Notes: generated by a model not told the origin, from the letters alone. 64,000 nucleotides of DNA from Patagioenas fasciata (GCF_037038585.1 NC_092524.1:46027001-46091000), one strand, 5' to 3'. Positions 13,001 through 24,595 are shown, counted from the stretch's first letter. A program made the numbers and translations.

Positions 13001-16000
13001 GGTTTGCTTCTGCACATGTGGAACAGCCCTGCATATCATTACTTTCCAATAACTAAAATCACAACTGCGCCATAGAAGTAGCATTAGAATTCCTGGCTTA
13101 CATAGACCAGCCTTTTACCTTTTGCTGTTGACTGCTTAGCTGCACCATCTCTTCTGCTGCTCTGCTCTCTTTTAAGTCACTTAAATATTCATGGAATGTA
13201 TTGATGTTGTGGCACCTGCTCTACCACTGGAAGAACCTTGTACTCAGTGATTCCAGTAGATCAAACACTTAGGCAGCTAAAGACAGAATTAATTCAGGAT
13301 TGTTCTGAACTTTTGTTATAAGAGTTGATTGTTTTAATATCTTATTTCTTAGGTTTATAATTATTTTTTCCCAATTATTTACGAAGTCATAGTACTGGAA
13401 AGTTGGATTCTTGAAGAACGCTCTGATGTGTTGTGTTGTATTCCAAATAACATAGACTTCTTTAAATACTAAGTAGTAGGAACAGATGCGTTGTGCTGCA
13501 TACGGTGAACCTTAAGTCATGTCGTGCATTTTGCAAATATCACAGGAATCTAAAGTGTGTTCTAAAAATATTTATGTGTGGTTTCTAGCAATGTGGAGAC
13601 TGTGACTGCAGCAGAAATCTACAGATAGCTTTCAAAATTTACCTTTCTCATGATCAAGTACTGCTAACAAATAGAAACAACTATGGTGCATTTCTCTGCA
13701 TATGAAAACTCCGTAATGTAAAATGCAGGTTTTTTATACCGTCTCCATTCAAATGTAGAATGGGGAGCAAGCAGCAGACTGAATTTTGCGCTAAAATGAG
13801 TTATTTGCAAGGCTGTTGCAATAATCCTTTAACAGTCAAACTCCATTAGCAAACTGGATGTTAGCATGCTGCAAGGCACAGATGCTGAGGTCTTTATATT
13901 AAATCTGTATTCACAATTTTACTTTTATAACTACACTTTAATTTTTATAAAGATATAGAAGTATAGATTAAAAGTAAATTCTGACAGAACATACGCTTGA
14001 AAAAAAAAAAAAAAAAGCCAGGCATTCCTATGTAAGGAATACTATTTCTTTGAAAAATGGCTCTGCAAGGGCAGACAACGTTTAGCTCAATAATGCATTA
14101 TAAGCGCTTGCAGTCTGCGAGTAAGAATTAGTATATTTAATTCACAATAAGACTTCATTGTAGATAACCAATTAAAATTATTTCCTGAAAGGCATATGAA
14201 CTGTGGTATGCATTTGTTATCCCAAAGTTGAGTTATTTCCTGGGAGCTGCCTGCCCATTGGGTTCATTGTGTTAGTCCCAGAGGGCACATGTTTGCAGAA
14301 GTTATATCAATGCAGAATCCAAAACCAGCACTGTAAGTCTTGCTTTCCTTTTTTGTTTTCTTTCTGGGTAAATGTTGTTACAGGAAAGCCATTGTATTAA
14401 GCCTCAGGAAAGGTCTGAAAAATTTGAGTTCTTTAGCTACAACGCTGACTTGTGACAATCACCCGAGTGCTCTTGCTTTAGTTCAGATTTACTTTGGCAG
14501 GGGTGATGCATTCCTCTCACTATGTGTGTGGTATATCATTTCCTTATGTGTTATGAGTGCACAGCCACATTTTTGTTCTTAGGTGTAATCACTGGTCTGT
14601 CTCAATGCATAGTGCACATGGGTTCTTGTATTTAAATTTACAGAAATTGACTCACATTTTTTAAAATTGACTATATTCTAAGTGTTTAGTGCAATACTCT
14701 GTTTCAAAGTGTGACTTACTGGTGAGTTCTACAAACTTTCAGGAAAGTGGAAATGAGCTCTGGCATAATTGAAGCTTTGATGCTGATGTAAAATATGCTC
14801 TAGAATGCAAGTAACATTCTACTTAAAACTTTGTGGGTTTTGTATAAGAAGGGCAAAAATAAGCTGATTGATTCATTTAGCTTTTGAAGGAGCAAATTAG
14901 GTCAGTTTCTTTCAGATACTTTATTATTAAAATTTGAAAGGTGAGTTTTTAAGTTCTATGGGTTTTCAGAAGTGCTGTTGCTTCATTGTTTTTAAAATTG
15001 AAATGATAAAATGATGTTTGATAGTTTAACACTAAATAATCATCTCCCATAAATATTCACAAGCACCATTGTTACGGAATGACACCATGTTTCATTTTCA
15101 GAAAAGAGTACTCTGAAATAATGCTTTGTGATAGGCTTTTGACATTTCTGTAGTGTGGCTCCTGCACAGCTCATGTATATTGAACCACAATAGCACACCT
15201 GGAAGCAGATCCCTCTGGAACGTCAATCCAACTTCCAACATTGAAAGAGATAACATTTTAAAATAAATTCTGTGTAACAGTAACAAAAAGGGACAGAGGG
15301 GGAACCTCATACTCTGAGTACCTCCCAAACTCCTGTGTTGATGTTTGAGTTACGCATTTCTTCGCGCTGTTTTCAGCTGGTCTGTGTGCAGCAGGGAGTG
15401 GGAGACTGAACTCTTCCTTCCACATCGGTAATGAGAAGAGCTTACATTGTAGCATGTTGCCTTCCAACAGGAAAATGTCTATGTAAATGTACTTACCAAC
15501 AGCGAGCTCCTGAATTTTCAGTTCTTCATGTTCCAAAATGCTCCTCACTTTGTTTGCTTCTCTGGTTCAATGTTATTTTTTCTGGAAACCCTTATGCAAC
15601 GAATGATCTGCTCTGGTCGATCTGAGAGTAACACTGGGAAATAGTGCAAGTACATTATGTGCTGGAGTAACAGACAAATATTGTATGAATCAATTTTGTC
15701 TTCTAGAAGGAGAGCCATCTTTCCGTGGAGATTGAGCTTCAAATTTGGCAGATTTAACTTAGAGAAAAAGAAGAACCTTAACTGAATTGTGTAACAGATA
15801 CAAATATTCTGCGCATTTTTCTTAACTGTTGGCTTTATTTAAAGGCAGACGGGGATTAAAATGTTTTCTTACAAGAAATTCTGTATCTGTTCCAGGGAAG
15901 TGGGGCAAAGGTGGAGTCTTTAAAAATTTTCAAGTTGTATGAGGGAGAAATTACTTCATTAGTTTACAGCATTTGAATTACACTAGGATGTCTGCATTGG

Positions 16001-18627
16001 CATTGCCTCACATTCTCTCCGTTGTTGCTCTTGTCTCTCCCGTACTAAGTAAAAAACCTCATCTCTGAACTGAGCTTCTTTAAACACATACCTTTGAACA
16101 TCCTCTTCTGCTATCCAGAAAATACACTGCTTTGTATTGGGTTTATTTCTGAGGCCTTTGTGGGTGAATTTAATTACATCAGTGACTTCTGAAACAATGT
16201 GACAGAATATAACTGCCAAGCTTAGTATTCCTTCTGCATATACTTAATTGTTGGCTTACAGAATGGTAGCATCCATCAACAAAAGTACTAGGATTTCCTT
16301 TGACTTGTAAAGCTGTTTTTTATTTTCATGCTTTGTTGTTTGTAATCTTACAAAGGATACTGCATCTCCTTTCCAAAAACAGTTTGCCACATAATTTCAA
16401 GGAGGCGGTGTTTTTTCACTGAAAATAAGTGTCCAAAGAGGAACAAATTTTAGAACCTAGGGATGGAATTGTTTTTCCACATACCTTATCAGTTCAATAA
16501 GAAAAAGAAGAAAATTATGACTGTTGGACAAACGTACTGCTGAAATATTTGTGACTGACCTCTTACACCATGAAACAAAAGATTCTGAGATCTTCTTTTT
16601 CCAGTCCAGGAAGATTTTTTGAGTGTGTTTTCCTTGTGGGAGAGAAAAAGAAAGAGGGGAATCATGGATTCAGAGGAGCTTTTTGTTTAGCAGAAACAGT
16701 TTCTCAAAAACTTGTCTTTGCATTAAATTATATGATCATCACTTGTTTGCTGTTACTGCACGTATGCCATGTTTGACACAGTGTTAAAGCCAAAATTTCG
16801 GAAAAATGCTACAGCTTTAGTATTGTGTTCAAATACAGAGCAGGTGGATCTGTGATTCCTAGCTATGGATGGCTGTATTGTACCTACAAGGATAGACTCC
16901 ATATAGTATGAGCATCCAGAAGAACAAGCTTTTCTCCCTCATACAAATAACAAGACTGAGTGTTATTGGCACACAGTTAATGTGAAAGATCAATAAAACT
17001 TGAAAATGGTGTTGAGTCTTCTCTAGTTTATTTCAACTCATCATTCCACGTGTCAAGACAAGCTGGATGTACAAGTTCTGCTTCTCATTCTTTTGAAATT
17101 TTTTCCGCTCTCGTCTTGTTTGTGTGAATAATGGAAAAGTTCTCCTTTAACTCTGAGGCTCTGTGTTTGTTCTCAGACAAGCTGGATGGTTTGCGGACTG
17201 GCGCTAAAAGGAAACGTGACTGGGAAGCAATTGCCAGCAGGATGGAAGATTATCTACAGCTTCCAGATGACTATGATACACGTGCTTCTGAACCTGGAAA
17301 GAAAAGGGTAATAAATTTTCAAATGACTTACTGTCTGTATATGATCATTTAACAGCCTCTGTGAAAAAGAGTTTGTATCAAGTCATTCATTGTCTGTAAG
17401 TATGGCAGTTTCACTGACTCGCTTCTCATGTTGCTGTTGAGTTAGATTCTGTAAGAGAATGTTCTTGAGAGTGGGGTCTTCCAGAGGTAAACAGATCGAT
17501 TATAACAAAGTGAGGAATTGTAGATAATAAAGTTGCATGGTATAGCTTTTGAGATTGAGCATGGAATCATGTTCCATTTCTTGCTGGGGAAGATGATTAA
17601 TGCACTTTGTTTCAGAGCAACCTGTAGAGTCCTTTCCTTATACTGTATGTTTTGTGATGAGAGAGTGTGATATACAATGCAAATTCCAAGACAAGATGAT
17701 GACTTTATTAAGCTATTCTTTTGTTACATTTTGTAATAAGTAGGCAAAGAAACAGTATGCTGTTCTTCTTTTCAAAAAGATTCAGCTGAGGAAAATATCA
17801 GCTATGTATATTTTATATCAATTAAATCTTGTAGGCATTACCTTCTGATATACCTTGCATAAAGCTTGGCAGATGGTTTTAAGAAGGTGGTTTCAAGTAC
17901 TTTATATGTAGTTCTGTTCTGAACACAGATTGCTACATCTTCAAATGCCATTGTGAAAAACAGGAAAAAAAATCATAGAGGTAATGCGTGAAGAAATTAT
18001 TTAGCGTAAAGAAACAATGGAAAGATTTAAATAGAAATGTATCACAGAAGACAGAGAACTGTCTCTAATTCACTCATTCATTGCTGAGTTACCTTTTCTG
18101 TAGTTTCATAGTTGTCTTTTAGATGTTTCCATTGTGCAATTGAAAGACAGGTTGTGCAGAAAATGAAGACACTAAGTGAATTTTTAATAATTCTTCCTGC
18201 AGAATGCATTGCTTTGAACAGAGAAATAATTGTAGGAATTGCACGTCAGCTCTCAGAATTCTAGCATTGAAATGGAAAAGGCTTCCTTTAGCACCACAGA
18301 ACACCTGTTAAAATAACATAGTTCGTGTAGTGTTCATCTTGATCCATCAAAAATAAATTAATACTGACCTGTTGGAATGAAAATGAGTACAAATCAGGAT
18401 TCTCTTATCTGCAGTGGAAAGCCTAGACGTGTCTCGGGATTTCTTAAGAGATCGTCCTACTGATCATATGTTCTCTATAGGTGCGGTGGGCAGATCTAGA
18501 AGAAAAAAAAGATGCAGACAGGAAAAGGGCCATTGGTTTTGTTGTTGGACAAACAGATTGGGAGAAGATAACAGATGAAAGTGGTCATCTTGCTGAGAGA
18601 GCCCTCAACCGCACCAAGTATATATGA
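556..18627 (+). CDS. YLPM1: YLPM1, C-terminal 660 residues in 14 coding exons (5' part lies off the window)
   Basis: Nuclear protein YLPM1 (ZAP3), known to bind protein phosphatase 1 and RNA-processing proteins. Coding exons: 556-1024, 2181-2273, 2658-2832, 2972-3117, 3508-3662, 4286-4348, 4636-4755, 5038-5214, 5426-5509, 5766-5849, 8842-8928, 11977-12028, 17177-17307 and 18481-18627. All introns are GT-AG and the frame is continuous, 1983 nt including the stop. Counting from the first codon seen: a proline-rich segment with TRP repeats (1-156), an Arg/Glu-rich segment (about 157-345), a P-loop nucleotide-kinase-like domain (347 to about 540, Walker A GLPGSGKT at 353-360), and a C-terminal tail with the PP1-docking motif RVRW (612-615), ending KYI. 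The protein is almost identical to the recalled human C-terminus. Whether the P-loop domain phosphorylates a nucleotide or RNA is not known to me. The first exon seen is probably not the protein start, because the human protein is over 1900 residues. Confidence 0.97.
1155..1181. repeat. perfect 12-bp inverted repeat (hairpin)
   Basis: Arms at 1155-1166 and 1170-1181 are exact reverse complements (CTAACGCTAAGC), separated by AAT. It lies in a YLPM1 intron, 130 bp after a donor, and could fold as a 12-bp stem in RNA or as a DNA cruciform. No function is known. Confidence 0.9.
1961..1987. repeat. short CA microsatellite
   Basis: An interrupted ACACAC tract (about 27 bp, broken by one CTC) in a YLPM1 intron. 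Confidence 0.85.
2181..2273 (+). CDS. YLPM1: YLPM1 exon, 93 nt
   Basis: The acceptor is TTTTAACCAG and the donor GTAGGG. It completes the split Asp codon and encodes ITTSKVEQIPYGERVTL and following residues, ending QTFQK. Both ends are phase 1, so skipping it would keep the frame. Confidence 0.93.
2658..2832 (+). CDS. YLPM1: YLPM1 exon, Arg/Glu-rich
   Basis: The acceptor is CTCCTTTTAG and the donor GTACAT. It enters in phase 1 and leaves in phase 2. It encodes a highly charged segment (EHPSRYNRERDREPYFERP, then RD/RE-rich repeats such as RERYEKERHPRDD), typical of RNA-associated nuclear proteins. Confidence 0.93.
2972..3117 (+). CDS. YLPM1: YLPM1 exon, basic TPSRTPSYRDKK segment
   Basis: The acceptor is TTTTGACAG and the donor GTAAAG. 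The 146 nt run from phase 2 to phase 1. The product is basic and tyrosine-containing and ends DHGSSMFG, which joins GDRRN of the next exon exactly as in the human protein. Confidence 0.92.
3508..3662 (+). CDS. YLPM1: YLPM1 exon before the P-loop
   Basis: It encodes GDRRNYPEERIPISAP and a proline-rich linker ending RDSRPER. The acceptor (TTTGAAG before 3508) has a poor, purine-rich polypyrimidine tract, but the phase and the human protein leave little doubt. The donor is GTGAGT. Confidence 0.92.
4286..4348 (+). CDS. YLPM1: YLPM1 exon with Walker A motif
   Basis: A 63-nt phase 0-0 exon encoding 21 residues with GLPGSGKTH, the phosphate-binding P-loop of the kinase-like domain. The acceptor is TTTGTTTCAG and the donor GTATGT. 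Because the exon is symmetric, skipping it would remove the P-loop without a frameshift. Confidence 0.95.
4636..4755 (+). CDS. YLPM1: YLPM1 exon, LSLDDYF segment
   Basis: A 120-nt phase 0-0 exon after TTCTTCTCAG, donor GTACTT. It encodes DKEVECGGPAPRVLSLDDYF and an acidic-then-lysine-rich loop ending KKVKKK. The DDYF segment is part of the P-loop kinase-like fold. Confidence 0.95.
5038..5214 (+). CDS. YLPM1: YLPM1 exon, core of the kinase-like domain
   Basis: A 177-nt phase 0-0 exon with donor GTAATG. It encodes VMEYEYEAEMEETYRTSMF and, further on, FIILDAINDRVRHFEQF, essentially the same as human. Confidence 0.95.
5426..5509 (+). CDS. YLPM1: YLPM1 exon, 28 codons
   Basis: The acceptor is TGTCTTTCTAG and the donor GTAACT. 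It encodes VYLAEMSADNQTCSKRNIHG and ends KDISR. The open frame runs on into the intron, but the donor and the human protein fix the end at 5509. Confidence 0.95.
5766..5849 (+). CDS. YLPM1: YLPM1 exon, 28 codons
   Basis: The acceptor is TTTTTTGTTAG and the donor GTGAGA. It encodes MSDHWEAAPRHMMRLDIRSL and ends AAIEE, close to the end of the kinase-like domain. The next intron holds the retrovirus-like fossil. Confidence 0.95.
6500..8420 (-). mobile_element. fossil gammaretrovirus-like endogenous element, partial, antisense in a YLPM1 intron
   Basis: A broken, old copy of a class I (gammaretrovirus-like) endogenous retrovirus. Recognisable parts, in element order on the minus strand, are an RNase H-like segment (about 8110-8370), the integrase core (about 7440-7920) and the integrase C-terminal, SH3-like region (about 6990-7215). 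The family call rests on integrase motifs of the HRQTDFTELP and VDTFSGWPEAF type. The frames are interrupted in several places. I did not find gag, protease, the front of reverse transcriptase, env or a pair of LTRs, so it is a truncated remnant and both edges are approximate. Its orientation is opposite to the host gene, as is usual for tolerated intronic copies. Confidence 0.85.
6625..6690. repeat. 33-bp tandem duplication
   Basis: Two near-perfect head-to-tail copies of a 33-bp AT-rich unit (6625-6657 and 6658-6690) lie near the 3' (left) end of the retrovirus-like remnant. Whether they belong to the element or to the flank is unclear. Confidence 0.85.
8842..8928 (+). CDS. YLPM1: YLPM1 exon, acidic
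   Basis: An 87-nt phase 0-0 exon after GGAACAG, donor GTAGGG. It encodes VEMEDFDANIEDQKEEVKKD and a Glu-rich end (EEEESEL). It is slightly longer than the recalled human segment in the Lys/Glu-rich part. Confidence 0.95.
11977..12028 (+). CDS. YLPM1: YLPM1 exon, 52 nt
   Basis: A small exon after TATGATTTAG, donor GTGGGT. It encodes GYIPKSKWEMDTSEAKL plus one base of the next codon. It sits between introns of about 3.0 and 5.1 kb. Confidence 0.95.
13999..14016. repeat. poly-A tract
   Basis: About 17 uninterrupted adenines in a YLPM1 intron. No target-site duplication or source element was recognised beside it. Confidence 0.8.
17177..17307 (+). CDS. YLPM1: YLPM1 exon, DKLDGLRTGAKRKRDW
   Basis: The acceptor is TTTGTTCTCAG and the donor GTAATA; 131 nt from phase 1 to phase 0. 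It holds a basic cluster (AKRKRDWE) and ends PGKKR, the arginine that begins the RVRW PP1-docking motif. Confidence 0.96.
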
Positions 18628-18660
18628 AAAAGTGGTTAAATGGAATTTTGTGCCTTTAAG
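18481..18660 (+). CDS. YLPM1: YLPM1 last coding exon and stop
   Basis: The acceptor is CTCTATAG. It opens VRWADLEEKKDADRKRAIGF and continues to NRTKYI with TGA at 18625-18627. The exon carries 33 nt of 3' UTR to a strong donor (AAG before GTAAGT at 18661). Confidence 0.95.
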
Positions 18661-19033
18661 GTAAGTATTCAATCACCCTGCATGTTTTTAGCCTTGACAC
18701 TTTTTAGGGTTTTTTAAGAGTTGAGGTTGCACTCCATGTCATTCTTAGCGTTCTCCCAGACAAGATTATTTGACTTATAATAGGCTCCAATAGCCTTGTC
18801 AGTTGTGCCTGTGTGAATGCGCACCCTCCTGAATAGCATCTAAAAATAAAAGGTGAAAGATTGTCAGCTATCAGTCTCCAAACCTTGTGAACAGGAAAAT
18901 GATGTTTTCATTGAAAACATAGTTTAGCTGTGTACCTAGTCCTGTCTAGTTCAGATTTTGCTTATTGTATCTTAACTCTGACCCCCTTAATTGCTGTTTT
19001 ACTTGGTGTAACAAACTTTTCCTTTCTTTACAG

Positions 19034-19420
19034 GCCATTTGCTCTGAGGAGAAGGAACCGAGGTGTCATGGGCATCTTGCATGGGTCATGTCACTCCCAC
19101 CTTCACAGCTTTTCTTTTGTTACTTTAGTTTCAGCACCAGTTCCCTCAAATAAAAAAAAAAAAAAAAAAAATCCCAGTGCTCCTAAGTGAGGGAAACAGT
19201 TTACTTTTTAATATTTTGGGGGGGGGGGGGGGAGGGAGGGCCAGTAGTTTTAGCTGCTGTTTGTGGGATAAAGTGGAAGGATTAGACAAACGTTACCTCC
19301 ACTGTACTGTCACGGAATGTTTATCACCTTTGCTTTGTGGCTGTTCTCGTTTTATACTGTATGTACCTTGTAGCTTATTGTATTAGGAAGCAGAACAATA
19401 AATTTCATTATAAACTCAGT
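19034..19420 (+). other. YLPM1: YLPM1 terminal 3' UTR exon with polyadenylation signal
   Basis: A good acceptor (TTTCTTTACAG) precedes 19034, and AATAAA lies at 19397-19402, so cleavage is expected near 19,415-19,425. Inside are an earlier AATAAA at 19149 running into a 20-A tract and a 15-G tract at 19218-19232. The exon is non-coding. A further AATAAA at 20520-20525 could serve longer transcripts. Confidence 0.75.
19152..19232. repeat. A20 and G15 homopolymers in the YLPM1 3' UTR
   Basis: Twenty adenines at 19152-19171 and fifteen guanines at 19218-19232, the latter followed by further G runs able to form a G-quadruplex in RNA. Such runs are also common sites of sequencing error. Confidence 0.85.
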
Positions 19421-22400
19421 GTTCTTGGTGAACCATATACCATGGTTTTTGTTTGATGTTTTAAATGTGGTGTGTGTTCACATGTTGACAGTGCTCAGAA
19501 CCATCCTTACCTGGAAGAGGCGCTGTGCTCATACTCTGGAATGTGTCCTGTCTTCTAGGTGTATCACCTGCTCTTCTTCTCATAAATGGCTCCCTCAAGG
19601 CCCCAGGTTTTGTTGGCCTTTAGGAGCCACACCATTCTCTTTCTTTCTGGAGAGCAGGAGTGATCATTATTTGCTGGATCCCAGTTTCTCAGTTATGTCA
19701 AATTTCCATTACTACATGAGTATAAATTCTGTTGGATGGCTCTGAAATACTCAAGGTAGTAATGTACGAAAAACACTTCTGTAATGCTTAATTTGAAAAG
19801 AGGTACAATGGAGTTCTCTGGAGGGCAGCCTAGAAAACTCTTTTTGGTCGTACTATGTCTTTTAGTCAATGCTGATCCCTGTCAGGGTATTTCATTCCAT
19901 TCATACGTCTACTGTGTCAGAGAGAAACATCATTAAAAGAAGCAACGAAGACCAGAAGTTAATACTCTCCTATTATTTTACTAAGAGTGTTTAGCTTGCT
20001 AAAAATGATAAATGAATACTAGTCCACGCTATTAAATGTGGCACAGATTCTTCACAGGTGCTGGTACATCACCTCTGCACAACATCAGAGGTTTCCTGAT
20101 GAAAAATTTCTTTTGTCCTCTCAGGTTTTGAAACAAATGTTATCAATGTTGTAACCATGCATGGTGTTTAAATCTGAAAGTAACTGCTGTTTTACTAGTG
20201 AATTGAATTTTTTTCTTTTGATCTTTCTGAAGGAAGAAAGAAGTCCTAAATTTCCCTTTCCTGCTCTTCTGTGTTGCTCCGCTGAACAATTACATGGCAG
20301 TTTGTGTCTAGGTTGGTAAATCGAATAGTTCTGGGGTAGTGGTAGTTTATGCTGTTAAAGGAGAGCCATGGTGCTAATGGATGGTTTTGTTTGCCATTCT
20401 AATATTTTGGTTTATTGGATGTTTCTCAGCCTTGTCTGTGGTGCATGGTTGAAAGCTCTTTGATAAACAAGAGGAGTACCTGACCTTGCGTTATGCCTTG
20501 AATGTGTTTAATACAAGACAATAAAGCTCCCTGAATGCAGTGATTTTTTAAATGGAAAATAATAAATATGCATTTTCTGTGTACACATATTATTATGTAG
20601 CATATATACTTTATTTTTAAAATGTTGCTAAGTACTTTTTGAATTCTGACTGCAAATTGTTGACAAAGGGCAACTGCTAGTTAACAAGAAATCATATTGT
20701 GTATTGATGTGGAAATCAGACGAGCTTTGCTTCGAAGAAGTTGCTCTCTCAGGTACGTGTAAAAGGGGTTTCAGTCTATCCTCAGTTGTCCATAACAAGA
20801 CTGAAATTCTTGTGGCATGCCATTGTTTTGAGTTGTTGCTGTTTCTTGGATTTTAAGAACGGTTTTATCTGTATTTTCGGTAATACGCCTGAACCAGATC
20901 TGTTTCTAATATTTTCTTTTCTAGGCCAAATAATTCTGGAGCATGCAAATAGATAGTGTGTGACAGAATTGATAATATTGTTTTCTGGTTTTAACAATTT
21001 TGAAAATTATTTCGGCAGATAACACCCAGAGGAGTCACACTGTTGATGGTGCATGTAGAATTAGAGAGAGATGAGCAGAGAATACATGTGCAGTTGTACA
21101 TTACTCTGATGAGAGCAGAGAGAAAAATGTATCAATCATCAAGTTCAGGACAAAACTTCCATTGTAAAAACATGCTGTTGCAGACTGATCAGAACAGGCT
21201 GAAGGGCTTGGGTTATTTTGTTGTTCTTGTTTTCCTGGTTCCCTGAAGTTCAGAGCATTTCCATTTCTGTAGTACAGAAATATCATTCCATAGTCTTTGC
21301 TGTTTGTTTCAGCTGAATGTTCTGCAGGTCAGTCTTTATCTGCTTGATGGGAAGTGGCTCTCAAAGAAAATAACTTATGCCAGAGCTACAACCTGTAACA
21401 GGTGCTACATACTCTGATCCTTCAGTGAATGAAGAAATTGAGCAAAAAGGAAAAATTCGTCATTGCTGCTGACAGAACTGGGAATAGCTAGGTAGCCCCA
21501 TGCTTAGCTTGTAGTCAGAAGTTGGTGATTAGTGATTTTGCTTTTGTCTAGAAAATCCTTCAGTACAGAATCCAGTGAGTTTTGATCCTGATTTAGTTTT
21601 TACTCATCATCTGCTCACTAATATTGGCAATATAATTTTTCACAGTGCTAAACAGAAAGAATACCCACTTTTATTTCTGGCTGAATAGGAAAATGAGCAT
21701 CCAGCACTCTCAGATAATGCTCCATCTCTGACCCTGCGTGCAGTTGTGTTCACCCTATGTTGGATTGTTCCTGTGCAGTGCATCACATTTAAAAATACAA
21801 CTCTGACAAAATCATCAGTTGCTGCAGAATGGAGCCGATACCTCTTGAGCGAAGTTGACTGTTAAAACAGTATTTTCTGTGAATTACAGTTTCTTATGAC
21901 GCTTGTTTTTCTCAAGACCATCTGCTGTTTTAAGAATATTGAAGCGACCGGTCTCACGGTAGAAGTACATGTGCTTTCTGCAAGGGAATGTGCAACCCAA
22001 GACATGCTGCTGCTATGTGAATAGAGCTTAGTTGTCATCTTCAGTTGCCTTGTGGTTTACTGTAGGATTGCTCATTAAGCATGATGGTCTGATCATGGTA
22101 TGAAAGAGTGAAGATACAGCATAGAATATTATGTCAGTTCGGGAAATGTCATGATTTTCTTTTTCTTAAATAATCACACATCAACATAGATAAACAACTT
22201 ACCTTGCGTGATCAGTTTCCAGTCTTTAGAATGCAAAAATTGGTGTTGGTACAAGTCAGTGTTTCACTTTTCACCCATCAGGTTGGGTTTGGTATCTTCT
22301 GGACTTCGCTTCAGTCATCCTTGCGAACACTGTCCATTGGTTGTTTCTTGCCTATCTGGTGGTAAACAAAATACATAGCTGTTACTGTCTGTTTGTAAGA

Positions 22401-24575
22401 CCTTGTTTTAACTATTTTCTGAAGCCTTTTAATCTCTGAGCAACCATTTGGGTATTGTGGAGAATCCTGAGTAGGATTTCGGTAATAGCTTTCATGAAAG
22501 GGTTGAATTGGAAAAGCAGAGCTGTATACTACACTGAAATAAATATATTAACCTATCCCCAAAAAACCGGCATCTAATCCAGGTGAATGGTTAAAAATTA
22601 TGAAGAATCATGATTTGCAAGTCACATTAGAAAGTATGCTTCCTGCAGAAGAATAGTCTGTCATTAGTGTGCTTTTAAATGAGAGAGAAGAGTATGACCT
22701 GGCCAGCCAAAATCAGTTTTTCCTAAGTTGAGATTTTGACATCATTGGAGCGTTGCAAGAGTCCTTTTCAAAGGAATGAAGTATTTCAGCCTGTGGGGGA
22801 CAGCTTGTTGCCACCTAAACAAATTTATTGTTACCAGAAGAAAAAATATTCTTTGTTCATTTATTTAATGTAGCTGTCATGGTGAATTGTTCCATGCCCT
22901 ACAGACACAATTTCCCTTAGCAGATTGTGCCATTTAATTATTAATACTGCTGCCGTGAAATTTTGGAAACCCACACAATATTGGACAGACCTCGGGACTT
23001 GAAGAAAACATGGTTGATGTGGGTTGGAGGCAAATTGTGCTTTTTGCGATGAAGTTCCCAACATCTCTGCCAGCATGCAGCTGGCTTCACTGAACTGAAA
23101 CCCGGCAACTCTCTGAGTGCTGGAACTCCGCATGTGTGGCCTGGAAAGGGGAAGCAGTACTGAGAGTTCCCTTTGCCCATGGAACGTGCACATGATCTGC
23201 ATCCTCAGGAAGCCAAATGCCGATAAGTACATTGCACCTTTTTGTTATGCCTCTCTTCATTATTTGATGATTCTCAGACTACTAATGGGAAATGAGGTCT
23301 CAATACTAAACTTGAGGTCCATGGATGATTTGGGATCAAACTGTGCCAGGACAACTTGCATACTATGAGATAATGTTTTTGAGAAGCAGACGTGGCCATC
23401 TCAGTTGAGGTCTGCGCAGCTGCGGTGTGAACTGTGAGTGGGTAAAAAGAAATTCAAATTCTTAATGTGGTGGTATAAGACTGATGATACTTTCTTTTCT
23501 TATCATAGTAGAGAACTGGAATTTCCTAGAATTTAAATATGAATGGCGCAATTCTCTGTTGTGAGTCTCTAGGGCAATCGTCTTTATTCTTTTGTAAAAC
23601 TTGAATCAAAGTTGTTTCTCTTCTACTCATCCATTCCTACAGATGTGAGTCAGAATCCTTCAACCAACTAAAGGAACACAGAGTAACTCTTCTAATTTCT
23701 GCTCAAGATCAATCACTTTCTTCATGGTGAAACTGTTTAGTTTCTTTCTTACCAGTGGAGTGTTCCAGCAATTGTGATGTTTCTTTCTACCACTTCCAAA
23801 TTTGTACGGTACTAAATCTACAGCCTGGAGCCTTAAATCCTCCTCACACATGTAGGCTGGAGAATTGGTAATGACAATACTTAATTCAGGTGGATTATCA
23901 CTTTCTAGCTGATTGATACTGTTTGGAAGCAGAATGTCCTCTTTTATTCATTGTTTTGCTTAAACCAGGTAAGCACAAGTACTGTTACTGAACAAAAAGT
24001 GCAGCAAGTTCCTGGAAGCGGAGAGACAAAAAGTGTTTTGAAGACGCATGTTTTCCATTCTGTGTTAGGTTTCTAGTCAGGAGGCTTTGGTCTCTTCGAA
24101 TTGTAGGATTTAAGATTTGAATATGCAAAACATTAAAGCTGCCTGGGTGGAAACGGCACAGTTTCATCTTTTTCTAATATTTTTCTGTCTGGTGGAACTC
24201 TCAAATGGAATCTCTTTGGGAGGGGAGGCCTCTCCCCAGGGCTTGGCTCTGGACTCTCAGTCATTCAAATATTTCTCCATACTGATTCCCTTGCATGTGT
24301 GTACAGGGACGAAGTTTGCTTCCTTAGCTGGTCAAGACACACATGTATGAGTGGATGTTCAGCTCTACACAAGAAACTTGTGATGCTTGCTTTTTTTTTA
24401 GGGTGGCATCTGAACTATCTGCTGTGATCACTATATTCATATATGAAGTTGCTGTGTTTGACCAGTTAGTACTCACAGGGGAGTTCGCAAAGACTGCAAG
24501 GTAGCTATTGCTTCACCAGTTCCTGCGATGTTGCTGTCTTTGGGGAGAAGGTAGAACTTCAGTGCTCCTTGGACA

Positions 24576-24595
24576 AAAAATAAAATAAAATAAAA
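24576..24595. repeat. AAAAT pentanucleotide microsatellite
   Basis: About four units of AAAAT/TAAAA in AT-rich intergenic DNA. Confidence 0.85.
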
